Assembly: GCA_902617895.1 (NCBI GenBank)
Contig: CACMYJ010000001.1
Span: 182,666-246,665 of the forward strand
DNA from: an uncultured Pelagibacteraceae bacterium
Lineage (GTDB): Bacteria > Pseudomonadota > Alphaproteobacteria > Pelagibacterales > Pelagibacteraceae
Direction: 5' to 3'
Length of the DNA: 64,000 nt
In this document: one piece after another, positions 19,584-28,194 of the stretch
Position numbering within the stretch: the stretch's first letter is position 1
How the letters are laid out: every line of letters starts with the position of its first letter
Notes under the pieces: generated by a model
Told to the model about the DNA's origin: nothing
Seen by the model: only the letters and a program-made list of their open reading frames with translations
Databases searched by the model: none
Program-made: the position numbers and the translations under genes

Positions 19584-20228
19584 ATGGATAAAGAAGAATT
19601 AAAAGAAAAGGTAGAAAAAAGTACTACTGATGAGGAGTTAAATACCCAATCCAAAGAAAATAAAAATGTAGATCAAGCGAATGAGGAAAAAAATATAGAG
19701 ACTGAAATAAAAGAAGTTGAAAAACTGACTCCTGAAGAAGAGTTAGAGACACTCAAAGATAAATTGGCAAGAACATTTGCAGAGATGGAAAATCAAAGAC
19801 GTAGGTTTGAAAAAGAAAGAGACGACGCATACGAATATGGTGGATATTCTTTTGCTAAAGAGGCATTAAACTTATTAGATAATCTTGAGAGATCGAAAGT
19901 AGCATTAGAAAATGATGAAAAATTAAAAGATACAGATGCACTCAAAAAAATCGTAGATCATTTGGACATTATAAACGACGATATGCTTTCAATATTCAAA
20001 AAAAATAATATTGAGCCTATAAAGTCAATTAATGAAAAACTTGACCCAAATCTTCACCAAGCAATGATGGAAATTGAAGATGATACAAAAGATCCAGGGA
20101 CCATAATACAAGAAATTCAAAAAGGCTTTATGATGAAAGACAGATTATTGAGACCTTCTTTAGTAGGTGTTTCAAAGAAAAAAGCTAAAGAGGTAGAAAA
20201 AGAAGAGCAAAAAGATGAAAAAAACTAA
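19584..20228 (+). CDS. grpE: Nucleotide exchange factor GrpE
   Basis: GrpE releases ADP from DnaK. The 214-residue protein has a highly charged, probably disordered N-terminus and a long coiled-coil helix (about 55-110, with TFAEMENQRRRFEKERDDAYEYG). The C-terminal beta domain has the family signature DPNLHQAMMEIEDDTKDPGTI ... QKGFMMKDRLLRPSLVGVSKK. It is followed by dnaK after 79 bases and dnaJ after that, the usual chaperone order. Confidence 0.95.
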   Translation: MDKEELKEKVEKSTTDEELNTQSKENKNVDQANEEKNIETEIKEVEKLTPEEELETLKDKLARTFAEMENQRRRFEKERDDAYEYGGYSFAKEALNLLDNLERSKVALENDEKLKDTDALKKIVDHLDIINDDMLSIFKKNNIEPIKSINEKLDPNLHQAMMEIEDDTKDPGTIIQEIQKGFMMKDRLLRPSLVGVSKKKAKEVEKEEQKDEKN

Positions 20229-20260
20229 TAAAAACAACAAAAATTTAAATTTTATAGACG

Positions 20261-20288
20261 GTTGTAGTCTTATAATTAGCACTTATAT
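20261..20288 (+). promoter_or_regulatory. Possible RpoH (heat-shock) promoter for dnaK
   Basis: GTTG at 20261-20264 and CTTATAT at 20282-20288 are separated by exactly 17 bases. The alphaproteobacterial heat-shock consensus, as I recall it, is CTTG-N17/18-CYTATNT, so this is one mismatch in the -35 and none in the -10. A ribosome-binding AGAGG lies 9 bases before the dnaK ATG. This is inference from sequence match only. Confidence 0.5.
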
Positions 20289-20307
20289 GTCGAAGAGGTA
20301 TTAAATA

Positions 20308-22227
20308 ATGAGCAAAGTAATAGGAATAGATTTAGGAACAACGAACTCATGTGTAGCTGTAATGGAGGGTACACAAGCTAAAGTTTTAGAAAATGCTGAA
20401 GGAGCAAGAACAACTCCTTCTGTAGTCGCGTTTTCAGATAATGATGAAAAATTAATTGGACAACCTGCAAAGAGACAGGCAGTAACAAATCCAGAAAATA
20501 CAATATTTGCTGTAAAAAGATTAATTGGAAGAAATTTTGATGATCCTTCTGTAAAAAAAGATGTTGAGACAGCACCTTTTAAGATCGTTAACTCTGATAA
20601 AGGAGATGCATGGATAGAAGCTAAAGGTAACAAATACTCGCCATCTCAAATTTCTGCTTTCACACTTCAAAAAATGAAAGAAACTGCTGAAAAATATTTA
20701 GGCCAAGAAGTTTCTCAAGCTGTAATAACTGTTCCAGCGTATTTTAATGATGCACAAAGACAGGCAACTAAAGATGCTGGTAAAATAGCAGGTTTAGAAG
20801 TTTTAAGAATTATTAACGAACCAACAGCAGCTTCACTTGCATATGGATTAGATAAAAAGACAAACAATAAAATTGCAGTTTATGATTTAGGTGGAGGTAC
20901 TTTTGATGTATCAATTCTTGAGTTAGGAGATGGAGTATTTGAGGTTAAATCAACAAATGGCGATACTTTCCTAGGTGGTGAAGATTTTGATAATACAATT
21001 GTTGATTACCTATTAACTGAATTCAAAAAAGAAAATGGTATTGATTTAAAATCAGATAAATTAGCATTACAAAGACTTAAGGAAGCTGCAGAAAAAGCAA
21101 AAATTGAATTATCATCAGCTGCGCAAACTGAGATAAATTTACCATTTATTACAGCTGATAAAACTGGTCCAAAACATATTAATATGAAAATGACTAGAGC
21201 TAAACTTGAGGCTCTTGTAGAAGATCTTATTTCTAGAACTATTCCGCCCTGTGAAACAGCTCTTAAAGATGCTGGTTTAAGTGCAAGCGAAATCGATGAA
21301 ATAATACTTGTTGGTGGAATGACTAGAATGCCAAAAGTAATAGAGGAAGTTAAAAATTTCTTTGGAAAAGAACCAAACAAATCTGTAAATCCTGATGAAG
21401 TTGTTGCAATGGGTGCTGCTATCCAAGCAGGAGTATTGCAAGGAGACGTTAAAGACGTACTATTGTTAGATGTTACACCACTATCTTTGGGAATAGAAAC
21501 TTTAGGTGGAGTTTCAACTAAATTGATAGAGAAAAATACAACAATACCAACTAAAAAAAGTCAGGTTTTTTCAACAGCAGAAGACAACCAACCTGCAGTT
21601 TCGATTAGAGTTTTACAAGGTGAAAGAGATATGGCCTCTGACAACAAGGTTTTAGGTAATTTCGAACTAGTGGGTATAGCTCCAGCTCCCAGAGGGGTTC
21701 CTCAAATTGAAGTTACGTTTGATATCGATGCAAATGGAATTGTAAATGTTTCTGCAAAAGATAAAGGGACTGGTAAAGAGCAAAAGATTCAAATTCAAGC
21801 GTCAGGTGGTTTAAGTGATGAGGAAATAAACCAAATGGTTAAGGATGCTGAGACAAATAAAGAAGCTGACAAAAAGAAAAGAGAAGCTGTGGATGCAAGA
21901 AACCAAGCTGACACTCTACTTCATTCAACTGAAAAGAATTTAAAAGAGCATGGTGGTAAAGTTTCTGATGCAGATAAAAAAGCTATTGAAGATGCATCCG
22001 CAAATGTAAGAAACGCATTAAAAGGAACTGATGTAGAGGAAATTAAAAAGAAAACTCAAGATTTGGTTCAAGCTTCAATGAAATTAGGAGAAGCTATTTA
22101 CAAATCACAACAAAGTACAAAACCTGGTGATGCACCTAAAGATGCAAAAGATGAAGGGAAAAAAGACGATAATGTTGTTGATGCAGACTTTGAAGAAGTA
22201 AAAGACGATAAAGAAAAAAGCGCCTAA
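20308..22227 (+). CDS. dnaK: Hsp70 chaperone DnaK
   Basis: DnaK is the ATP-driven Hsp70 chaperone. The 639-residue protein has the N-terminal ATPase domain signatures [36 protein letters not shown] and [17 protein letters not shown]. The substrate-binding domain begins after the linker [15 protein letters not shown] near residue 390. A helical lid and an acidic tail ([15 protein letters not shown]) end the protein. It is flanked by grpE and dnaJ, and a possible RpoH promoter lies just upstream. Confidence 0.99.
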   Translation: MSKVIGIDLGTTNSCVAVMEGTQAKVLENAEGARTTPSVVAFSDNDEKLIGQPAKRQAVTNPENTIFAVKRLIGRNFDDPSVKKDVETAPFKIVNSDKGDAWIEAKGNKYSPSQISAFTLQKMKETAEKYLGQEVSQAVITVPAYFNDAQRQATKDAGKIAGLEVLRIINEPTAASLAYGLDKKTNNKIAVYDLGGGTFDVSILELGDGVFEVKSTNGDTFLGGEDFDNTIVDYLLTEFKKENGIDLKSDKLALQRLKEAAEKAKIELSSAAQTEINLPFITADKTGPKHINMKMTRAKLEALVEDLISRTIPPCETALKDAGLSASEIDEIILVGGMTRMPKVIEEVKNFFGKEPNKSVNPDEVVAMGAAIQAGVLQGDVKDVLLLDVTPLSLGIETLGGVSTKLIEKNTTIPTKKSQVFSTAEDNQPAVSIRVLQGERDMASDNKVLGNFELVGIAPAPRGVPQIEVTFDIDANGIVNVSAKDKGTGKEQKIQIQASGGLSDEEINQMVKDAETNKEADKKKREAVDARNQADTLLHSTEKNLKEHGGKVSDADKKAIEDASANVRNALKGTDVEEIKKKTQDLVQASMKLGEAIYKSQQSTKPGDAPKDAKDEGKKDDNVVDADFEEVKDDKEKSA

Positions 22228-22255
22228 ACTATCAACCATTTGTCTATAACTAGTT

Positions 22256-23386
22256 ATGGCAAAAAGAGATTACTACGATGTATTGGGTGTTGAAAAAAGT
22301 GCAGGTCCAGACCAAATAAAAGCAGCTTACAGAAAACAAGCTGTAAAATATCATCCCGATAAAAATAAAGGCGATAAAGCTGCAGAAGAAAAATTTAAAG
22401 AAGCTTCTGAAGCTTATCACGTTCTATCAAATTCAGAGAGAAAACAAAATTATGATAATTTTGGTCACGCTGCATTTGAAAATGGCGGAGGAGGTGGAAG
22501 AGGTGGTTTTGGAAATTTTGACTTTTCTGGCTCTTTTTCAGATATCTTTGAAGACTTTTTTGGCGAAGGTTTTGGTGGTGGTGGAAGAAGATCAAGAAGA
22601 TCTAATAACCGTGGCTCTGATTTAAGATATGATCTATCTATAAGCCTAGAAGAAGCTTATGCTGGAAAGAAACAAGATATTAAATTTTCAACATCTGATA
22701 GATGCGATACTTGTAGTGGATCTGGCTCAAAGCCTGGGCAAAGTGCAAGCACTTGCTCTATGTGTGGCGGCCATGGACAAGTTCGTTCGAGCCAAGGTTT
22801 TTTTACTGTTCAACAAACATGCCCTCAATGTGCTGGTTCGGGTGAACAGATAACAGATCCTTGCACAAGTTGTGGCGGTCAAGGTAAAAAACAAGCAACT
22901 AAGCGCCTTTCTGTAACTATTCCTAAAGGAGTAGACGATGGAACTAGGATCAGATTATCTGGTAAGGGGGAAGCAGGTTCCAGGGGAGCTAGTAATGGTG
23001 ATCTTTATTTATTTATTAATGTTAATTCTCACGAACTTTTCAAAAGATCTGAAGAAAATTTATTTTTTGAATACCCAATATCTATTGCAGATGCAGCACT
23101 TGGAACTGAATTAAAAATACCAACAATAGATGGTGGAAAAGCTAAGATAAAAATTCCAGCTGGAACACAAAATGGAAAACAGTTTAGGTTGAGAGAAAAA
23201 GGAATGCCATTAATGAGAGGAAATGATTATGGAGACCTTTATGTACAAGTGAACACTGAGGTACCAGTATCTTTAAATAAAGAGCAAAAAGAATTACTTG
23301 AGAAATTTAGAGAGATTGAAAATGAAAAATCAAATCCAAGTATTAAAAAATTCTTTAAAAAAGCAAAAAGTTTTTGGAAAAATTAG
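22256..23386 (+). CDS. dnaJ: Hsp40 co-chaperone DnaJ
   Basis: DnaJ delivers clients to DnaK and stimulates its ATPase. The 376-residue protein has the J domain with the HPD motif (VKYHPDKNKGD), a Gly/Phe-rich linker (about 75-110), and a zinc-finger region with four CxxCxGxG-type repeats (CDTCSGSG, CSMCGGHG, CPQCAGSG, CTSCGGQG). C-terminal client-binding domains follow. It lies 28 bases after dnaK. A 33-codon ORF starts immediately after its stop codon. Confidence 0.98.
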   Translation: MAKRDYYDVLGVEKSAGPDQIKAAYRKQAVKYHPDKNKGDKAAEEKFKEASEAYHVLSNSERKQNYDNFGHAAFENGGGGGRGGFGNFDFSGSFSDIFEDFFGEGFGGGGRRSRRSNNRGSDLRYDLSISLEEAYAGKKQDIKFSTSDRCDTCSGSGSKPGQSASTCSMCGGHGQVRSSQGFFTVQQTCPQCAGSGEQITDPCTSCGGQGKKQATKRLSVTIPKGVDDGTRIRLSGKGEAGSRGASNGDLYLFINVNSHELFKRSEENLFFEYPISIADAALGTELKIPTIDGGKAKIKIPAGTQNGKQFRLREKGMPLMRGNDYGDLYVQVNTEVPVSLNKEQKELLEKFREIENEKSNPSIKKFFKKAKSFWKN

Positions 23387-23488
23387 ATGAAAAAAAAAAT
23401 TAAATATACAATTTTTGGTATTATTTATGTTTTAGCAATTCTAATACTAGGTGCCTATTTTTATAAAGAGGGAATTGGAATAATTTAA
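23387..23488 (+). CDS. Putative 33-residue single-pass membrane protein
   Basis: An ATG follows the dnaJ stop codon with no gap and opens a 33-codon ORF: a basic start (MKKKIKYTIFG), one uninterrupted hydrophobic helix (IIYVLAILILGAYF) and a short tail. Its end overlaps the convergent Cys-rich gene by 4 bases. The basic-then-hydrophobic layout and abutting position suggest a real small gene read by translational coupling, but AT-rich DNA gives hydrophobic ORFs by chance. No homologue is recognised. Confidence 0.4.
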   Translation: MKKKIKYTIFGIIYVLAILILGAYFYKEGIGII

Positions 23489-24186
23489 TTATCTTTTGCT
23501 AATCTTATAAATATATCTCCCATACCACCCTGAACTTCCTCAAGGGGGGCATTATTTCTTAGTTCACAATATTGTCCCGTAACCTCATGACTATCGATAG
23601 CAACAATACTTTGAGAATTACATTTTGAAGCATTATGAAATAAACCAATTACTAGTCTCTCATCTAATACAAATACTTGATTATTATCGAGTTTATTTCC
23701 ATCACAAAAATAATCCTTGTTTACTTCTCTTGGAAAATCTTTTTTACCACAGGGATTTTTTATTGTGAGAACAAAAAATTCTTTTTCACCGTCTGTAAAA
23801 GTATATTTCATTTTTTTTACTTTAGAGTATTTCATCAAATCACAAGAACATGGATAACAACATTTATGATAAAATCCGCATATTTTCTCGTCATTTTCTG
23901 CATTTTTAAGATAAACAAATTCTGGTTTGCTGTTTGGATCAATCAATGATCCAGATACAGCACAATATAACTTATTGTATTCTATAAAATCTTGGTAAGT
24001 GATTTCTTTTGTTAAAATATGTTTGAAAAATTTTGGACCTGCAGCATTCCTATTTTGATCGGGAAAAATTTTTGGCCAATCTTTTACTAAATCAGCATAA
24101 TAATTAAATTGATTTGAATATGTTGGTTTTATTGAACTAAAGGTTATTAATATAAAAAAAATTATAAAGTATTTTAATTTGCTCAT
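23485..24186 (-). CDS. Exported cysteine-rich protein of unknown function
   Basis: I do not recognise this family. The 233-residue protein has a signal peptide (MSKLKYFIIFFILITFSS, cleavage near residue 24) and ten Cys residues in the mature part (about residues 75, 103, 109, 110, 113, 115, 146, 161, 189 and 207). They include a dense cluster CCYPCSCD. The even number and export signal suggest disulfide bonds or a metal site in the periplasm. It is convergent with the dnaJ operon and lies downstream of the FG-GAP gene on the same strand (56-base gap). Confidence 0.7.
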   Translation of the reverse strand: MSKLKYFIIFFILITFSSIKPTYSNQFNYYADLVKDWPKIFPDQNRNAAGPKFFKHILTKEITYQDFIEYNKLYCAVSGSLIDPNSKPEFVYLKNAENDEKICGFYHKCCYPCSCDLMKYSKVKKMKYTFTDGEKEFFVLTIKNPCGKKDFPREVNKDYFCDGNKLDNNQVFVLDERLVIGLFHNASKCNSQSIVAIDSHEVTGQYCELRNNAPLEEVQGGMGDIFIRLAKDN

Positions 24187-24242
24187 GATTTTACTATAAG
24201 AATACTTTAATTAATCTAATTATTGAATTGAGTGCTATTGTC

Positions 24243-25682
24243 CTATTTTTTTTGATTTACTTCTATTGTTTTATTAAGTTCATTTATTTTTATCGACTGA
24301 GAAGAACCATCGGTCCAAACTATTCTAACTGAAATATTTTTTTCACTTTCTCTAATACCGTAATGAGCTACGGGTTCCATTTGGCATAAATATCCAGATC
24401 CAGCATCAATGGTTTTAGCGTGATCTCTTAAGTTAGAATTTAGTATAACAGTTGCTCCTCTTGCAGGTGCACCATGCTTATTTACTGGTTTAACTCTTAT
24501 ATAATTGAAGTCTTTTTTAATATCTGCTTTATACATTGTAAGTGGTTGCATGCCAGATTCTCCATGAGAAACCAATAATTCTAAAATTCCATCATCATCA
24601 ATATCTGCAACTGCTGCTCCTGTTCCTAATCCGTTAGACTCGTAAGCATTTTGAATTTTTATCTCTTCAAAAAATCCATTTTCTTTAATTTTGAATAATT
24701 TATTTGGTTCACCAATATTATTCATGAATATTTCATCATAGCCATCATTATCAAAGTCTGCTGATATCACTGTTCTTATTTTAGTAGGAATATTGTAGGT
24801 TGGAGTAGCGATATCTTTAAATTTTTTATCTTCCAATACATAAGCCCTATGATAACCATTCCAATTGGATGTGATTATATCTAATCTACCTCTATAAAGT
24901 ATGTCTGATAAAGTTGTACCTCTTCCATTTTCATATTGATCATCAACTTTATAATCCTTAGCTATATCCTGAAAAAAACCATCAGAATTATAATACAAAA
25001 AATTTTTTCCTCTTTCGTTTGCAGCAAATATGTCAGTTTTTCCTGATAAAATATTTCCTGCAACTACAGCTCTTCCACCAGTTATTTTACCAATTTTCAA
25101 CTGCTCTGCTAAATCTAGTATTTGTCTGGAACTTTGTTCATAAAACCTAGTAGGACCCCCGTAATTTGCAACGTATATGCCATATTTTCCATCACCATTT
25201 CTATCAACACAAACAACAGACCTACCAGCAGTTAAGTTTAAATTTTTTTTGTTAATATCTTTTTCAAATAAATCAATAAAACCATTACTGCTATTATCAA
25301 TCAATCTATCTGAATATTTTTTTTCTCCGCTATAGGTATCAGTATTTAAAAAATAAATTTCCTCAAATCCATCTTGGTCAATATCACAAGCAGCAACCCC
25401 AATTGTTTTTCTTTTAGCATCATCAAAGATTTCATTTTTATTGATATTTATAAGTTTCCCATTTTGATAGGACAAAGCTAAGTTTGAAAAACCAAACCCA
25501 GTAACGACAAATTCATATTTATCATCTTGGTTTACATCTGTAACAGACACACCATAACTTAGTCTAAAATCATTATTTTCAATTAAAGATGTTATATCTT
25601 TAAAAAAGTCAGCTTTAGATTGATTGATAGACACGAAAAAAATAAAAACCAAAAATAATTTTAAAAGGTATTTAATAACCAT
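24243..25682 (-). CDS. Exported FG-GAP/VCBS-repeat protein with ASPIC/UnbV domain
   Basis: The 479-residue protein has a signal peptide (KYLLKLFLVFIFFVSINQSKA). Several repeats with calcium-binding Dx(D/N)xDG loops follow (VTDVNQDDKYEFVVTG, ACDIDQDGFEEIYFLN, SADFDNDGYDEIFMNN, VADIDDDGILELLVSH), consistent with a beta-propeller. The C-terminus matches the ASPIC/UnbV domain (RGATVILNSNLR ... VRIVWTDGSSQSIKI). Such proteins (CRTAC1-like) are secreted or surface proteins of largely unknown role. It is divergent from dapB by 41 bases. Confidence 0.85.
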   Translation of the reverse strand: MVIKYLLKLFLVFIFFVSINQSKADFFKDITSLIENNDFRLSYGVSVTDVNQDDKYEFVVTGFGFSNLALSYQNGKLININKNEIFDDAKRKTIGVAACDIDQDGFEEIYFLNTDTYSGEKKYSDRLIDNSSNGFIDLFEKDINKKNLNLTAGRSVVCVDRNGDGKYGIYVANYGGPTRFYEQSSRQILDLAEQLKIGKITGGRAVVAGNILSGKTDIFAANERGKNFLYYNSDGFFQDIAKDYKVDDQYENGRGTTLSDILYRGRLDIITSNWNGYHRAYVLEDKKFKDIATPTYNIPTKIRTVISADFDNDGYDEIFMNNIGEPNKLFKIKENGFFEEIKIQNAYESNGLGTGAAVADIDDDGILELLVSHGESGMQPLTMYKADIKKDFNYIRVKPVNKHGAPARGATVILNSNLRDHAKTIDAGSGYLCQMEPVAHYGIRESEKNISVRIVWTDGSSQSIKINELNKTIEVNQKK

Positions 25683-25723
25683 AATTGTTGTATATTGTTA
25701 AAAAAATATATTAAAAAAATTTA

Positions 25724-26500
25724 ATGAGCAAAGTAAATTTAGCGATATCTGGTTGCATGGGACGAATGGGCCAACAACTGGTAAAATCTTCAAGAATTGA
25801 TAAAAATTATAAACTAACAACTCTTACAGAAAATAGATTAATAAAAAAAAAAATTTCTGGAATTAAACCTAGTTTAAATAATGAAGATTCCTTCAAAAAT
25901 GTTGATTTAATTATCGATTTTACTGTTCCTAATTGTACTTTTGAAATTCTTAAAATTGCATCAAAGCTTAAAAAAAAAGTTGTTATTGGTACAACTGGAT
26001 TTACCAAAAAAGAAGAGAGTCTTATTAAAAAATTTTCAAAGAAAATTCCCATACTTAAAGCTGGAAACATGAGCTTAGGTATAAATTTGTTAATGTATTT
26101 AACCGAAATAGCATCTAAATCATTAGGAAATAATTTTTTAAGTAAAATATATGAGGTTCATCATAAACATAAAATAGACTATCCATCTGGAACAGCTTTG
26201 ATGTTGGGTAAGGGAATTGCTATTGGTAAAAATAAAGATTTTTATAATTTATTTGGAAAAAGATATCTTAATAAAAAAAGTTTTCCTTACGGAAAAAAAA
26301 TAAATTTTAACTCAATACGAAAAGGTAAAACAGTTGGTGAACACGAGGTTAAATTTTCGAGTGGAAAAGAAATTATTACATTAAATCACGAAGCATTTGA
26401 TAGGGCTTTATACAGTGAAGGAGCTTTGACAGCTGGTAAATGGTTAATGAAAAAAAAACCAGGTTTATATTCGATGCGTGATGTTTTAAATTTTAAATGA
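25724..26500 (+). CDS. dapB: 4-hydroxy-tetrahydrodipicolinate reductase
   Basis: DapB is the NAD(P)H-dependent reductase of the lysine/diaminopimelate pathway. The 258-residue protein has the N-terminal nucleotide-binding motif ISGCMGRMGQQLVKS, the VVIGTTGFT segment, and the catalytic signature EVHHKHKIDYPSGTAL near residues 145-160. It overlaps nth by 4 bases (ATGA). Confidence 0.96.
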   Translation: MSKVNLAISGCMGRMGQQLVKSSRIDKNYKLTTLTENRLIKKKISGIKPSLNNEDSFKNVDLIIDFTVPNCTFEILKIASKLKKKVVIGTTGFTKKEESLIKKFSKKIPILKAGNMSLGINLLMYLTEIASKSLGNNFLSKIYEVHHKHKIDYPSGTALMLGKGIAIGKNKDFYNLFGKRYLNKKSFPYGKKINFNSIRKGKTVGEHEVKFSSGKEIITLNHEAFDRALYSEGALTAGKWLMKKKPGLYSMRDVLNFK

Positions 26501-27150
26501 GTGAGGAACAAAGGGCAAAAATTGTTCTTCGAACTTTAAATAAAATATATCCAAAAACACCAATTCCTCTTAAACACAGAAATATTTTTACTTTACTAGT
26601 TTCTGTTCTTTTATCTGCACAATGTACAGACGTAAATGTTAATAATGTTACCAAAAATATATATCCAAAATATAATAAGCCTGAACACTTTGTTAAGTTG
26701 GGAAGAAAAAAGATTGAAAAACTAATACGAAGTATCGGTATTTTTAGAATTAAAGCAAAAAGTGTTTATAATTTATCGAAAACTTTAGTTGAAAAATATA
26801 ATGGTAAGGTTCCAAAAACATTTGAACAACTTGAAGAATTACCAGGTGTTGGGCATAAAACAGCCAGTGTGGTGATGTCTCAAGGGTTTGGATATGCTGC
26901 TTTTCCGGTAGATACCCATATTCATCGGCTAGCTCAAAGATGGGGTTTAACTAATGGAAAGAATGTTGTTCAAACAGAAGAAGATCTTAAAAGACTTTTT
27001 CCTAAAAAATATTGGAATAAGTTACATCTTCAAATTATATATTATGGAAGAGAATATTGTAAAGCAAGAGAGTGCTATGGTTTATCTTGTAAAATCTGTA
27101 CTACTTGTTATCCTAAGAGAAAAAAACCACTTATAACCAAGAAAGCATAA
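26497..27150 (+). CDS. nth: Endonuclease III (base-excision repair glycosylase)
   Basis: Nth removes oxidised pyrimidines and nicks the strand. The 217-residue protein has the HhH motif LPGVGHKTASVVMSQGFG with the catalytic Lys, and the catalytic Asp in AAFPVDTHIHRLAQRWGL. The C-terminal iron-sulfur region has five Cys at about 188, 193, 198, 201 and 204. In E. coli Nth the four ligands are spaced C-x6-C-x2-C-x5-C; here the equivalent second ligand position is not Cys and two extra Cys are present. The fold assignment is firm; the cluster arrangement is unusual. Confidence 0.93.
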   Translation: MSEEQRAKIVLRTLNKIYPKTPIPLKHRNIFTLLVSVLLSAQCTDVNVNNVTKNIYPKYNKPEHFVKLGRKKIEKLIRSIGIFRIKAKSVYNLSKTLVEKYNGKVPKTFEQLEELPGVGHKTASVVMSQGFGYAAFPVDTHIHRLAQRWGLTNGKNVVQTEEDLKRLFPKKYWNKLHLQIIYYGREYCKARECYGLSCKICTTCYPKRKKPLITKKA

Positions 27151-27153
27151 ATA

Positions 27154-28083
27154 ATGAAAATATTAGGAATTGGAAACGCTATTGTAGATGTAATTTGCAA
27201 AGTAGAAGATGATTTTATCACTCAAAATAATTTAACTAAAAGCACCATGAAGTTAATTTTTGATGATAAAGAGTTTAAAGATTTATTATCAAATCTTAAA
27301 ATTGAAAAAACAGTTTCAGGTGGATCAGTTGCTAACTCAATAGTTGGTTTATCTCAGTTGGGGAACGAAGTTGGATTTATTGGTAAAGTAAATGACGATG
27401 ATCTGGGTGGAAAATACGAAGATGGTTTAAAACAAGAGAATGTTAAATATTTTTATTCAAAGAAAAAAGAAGAGTTACCAACCGGAACTTGTTTAATATT
27501 AGTTACACCCGATTCTGAGAGAACAATGTGTACGTTTTTAGGAACTGCAGGTAAGATAAATGAAAATGATGTAAGTGCGGATGCGATTAAACAAAGTGAA
27601 ACAATACTTTTAGAAGGTTATCTTTGGGACGAAGGAGAACCCAAAAAAGCTTTTGAAAAAGCTATTCAAAGTGCAAAAAAAGTTGCAATGTCACTATCGG
27701 ATCAGTTTTGTGTTGATAGACATAAGCCTCACTTTTTAGATTTGGTTAAAAACAAATTAGATGTAACTTTTGCCAATGAGCAGGAGATAATGTCTCTGAT
27801 TGACGCAAAATCTTTTAACGAGGTAATTAGTTTCTCGAAATCTCTTGGTAAGATAATTGTTCTAACAAGAGGTGAAAAAGGTGCTGTTGCAATTAATGGA
27901 GATGAGGTTGTTGAATGCGGAATAAAAGAAGGTCTGAAAATTGTAGATTTAACCGGAGCTGGTGACCTTTTTGCTGCAGGCTTTTTGCATGGTCATGTAA
28001 ACAAAATGTCATTGAAAGAGAGTTTGGACAAAGGCACCGAGATGTCTTCTAAAGTAATTCAACAAATTGGGGCAAGGCTTTAA
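27154..28083 (+). CDS. PfkB-family sugar/adenosine kinase
   Basis: The 309-residue protein is a ribokinase-type kinase. It shows the N-terminal GNAIVDVICKVEDDF, the substrate-binding GGSVANSIVGLSQLG near residue 55, and the C-terminal catalytic DLTGAGDLFAAGFLHG with the catalytic Asp. The overall pattern is closest to the adenosine kinase branch found in alphaproteobacteria, which would salvage adenosine to AMP, but the sugar or nucleoside specificity is inferred. It lies 3 bases after nth and converges on the small ArfA-like gene. Confidence 0.88.
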   Translation: MKILGIGNAIVDVICKVEDDFITQNNLTKSTMKLIFDDKEFKDLLSNLKIEKTVSGGSVANSIVGLSQLGNEVGFIGKVNDDDLGGKYEDGLKQENVKYFYSKKKEELPTGTCLILVTPDSERTMCTFLGTAGKINENDVSADAIKQSETILLEGYLWDEGEPKKAFEKAIQSAKKVAMSLSDQFCVDRHKPHFLDLVKNKLDVTFANEQEIMSLIDAKSFNEVISFSKSLGKIIVLTRGEKGAVAINGDEVVECGIKEGLKIVDLTGAGDLFAAGFLHGHVNKMSLKESLDKGTEMSSKVIQQIGARL

Positions 28084-28086
28084 AAA

Positions 28087-28194
28087 TTATTTTTTTTTTC
28101 TCTTAAAGCTTCCTTTACCTTTTTTTGGCTTAACAACTCGAGTTTTATATTTTGGTGTTAATAAATCTTTTGCAATAAAATTTTTTTTTTTCAT
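28087..28194 (-). CDS. ArfA-like alternative ribosome-rescue factor (35 residues)
   Basis: A 35-codon ORF starts with ATGA overlapping the stop of the upstream regulator gene and ends 3 bases from the convergent kinase stop. Its middle reads LLTPKYKTRVVKPKKGKGSFKRK, part of which matches the conserved core of ArfA (E. coli: LLHDPLFRQRV then KKGKGSYMRK). ArfA recruits RF2 to ribosomes stalled on stopless mRNA. The E. coli-type hydrophobic C-terminal tail that makes full-length ArfA unstable is absent. Assignment rests on this core motif and the basic composition. Confidence 0.7.
   Translation of the reverse strand: MKKKNFIAKDLLTPKYKTRVVKPKKGKGSFKRKKK

Noticed and set aside
20278..20296. Possible CIRCE element upstream of dnaK (TTAGCACT at 20277-20284)
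   Set aside because: Only the left half matches; no inverted GAGTGCTAA follows, and no hrcA is present nearby.
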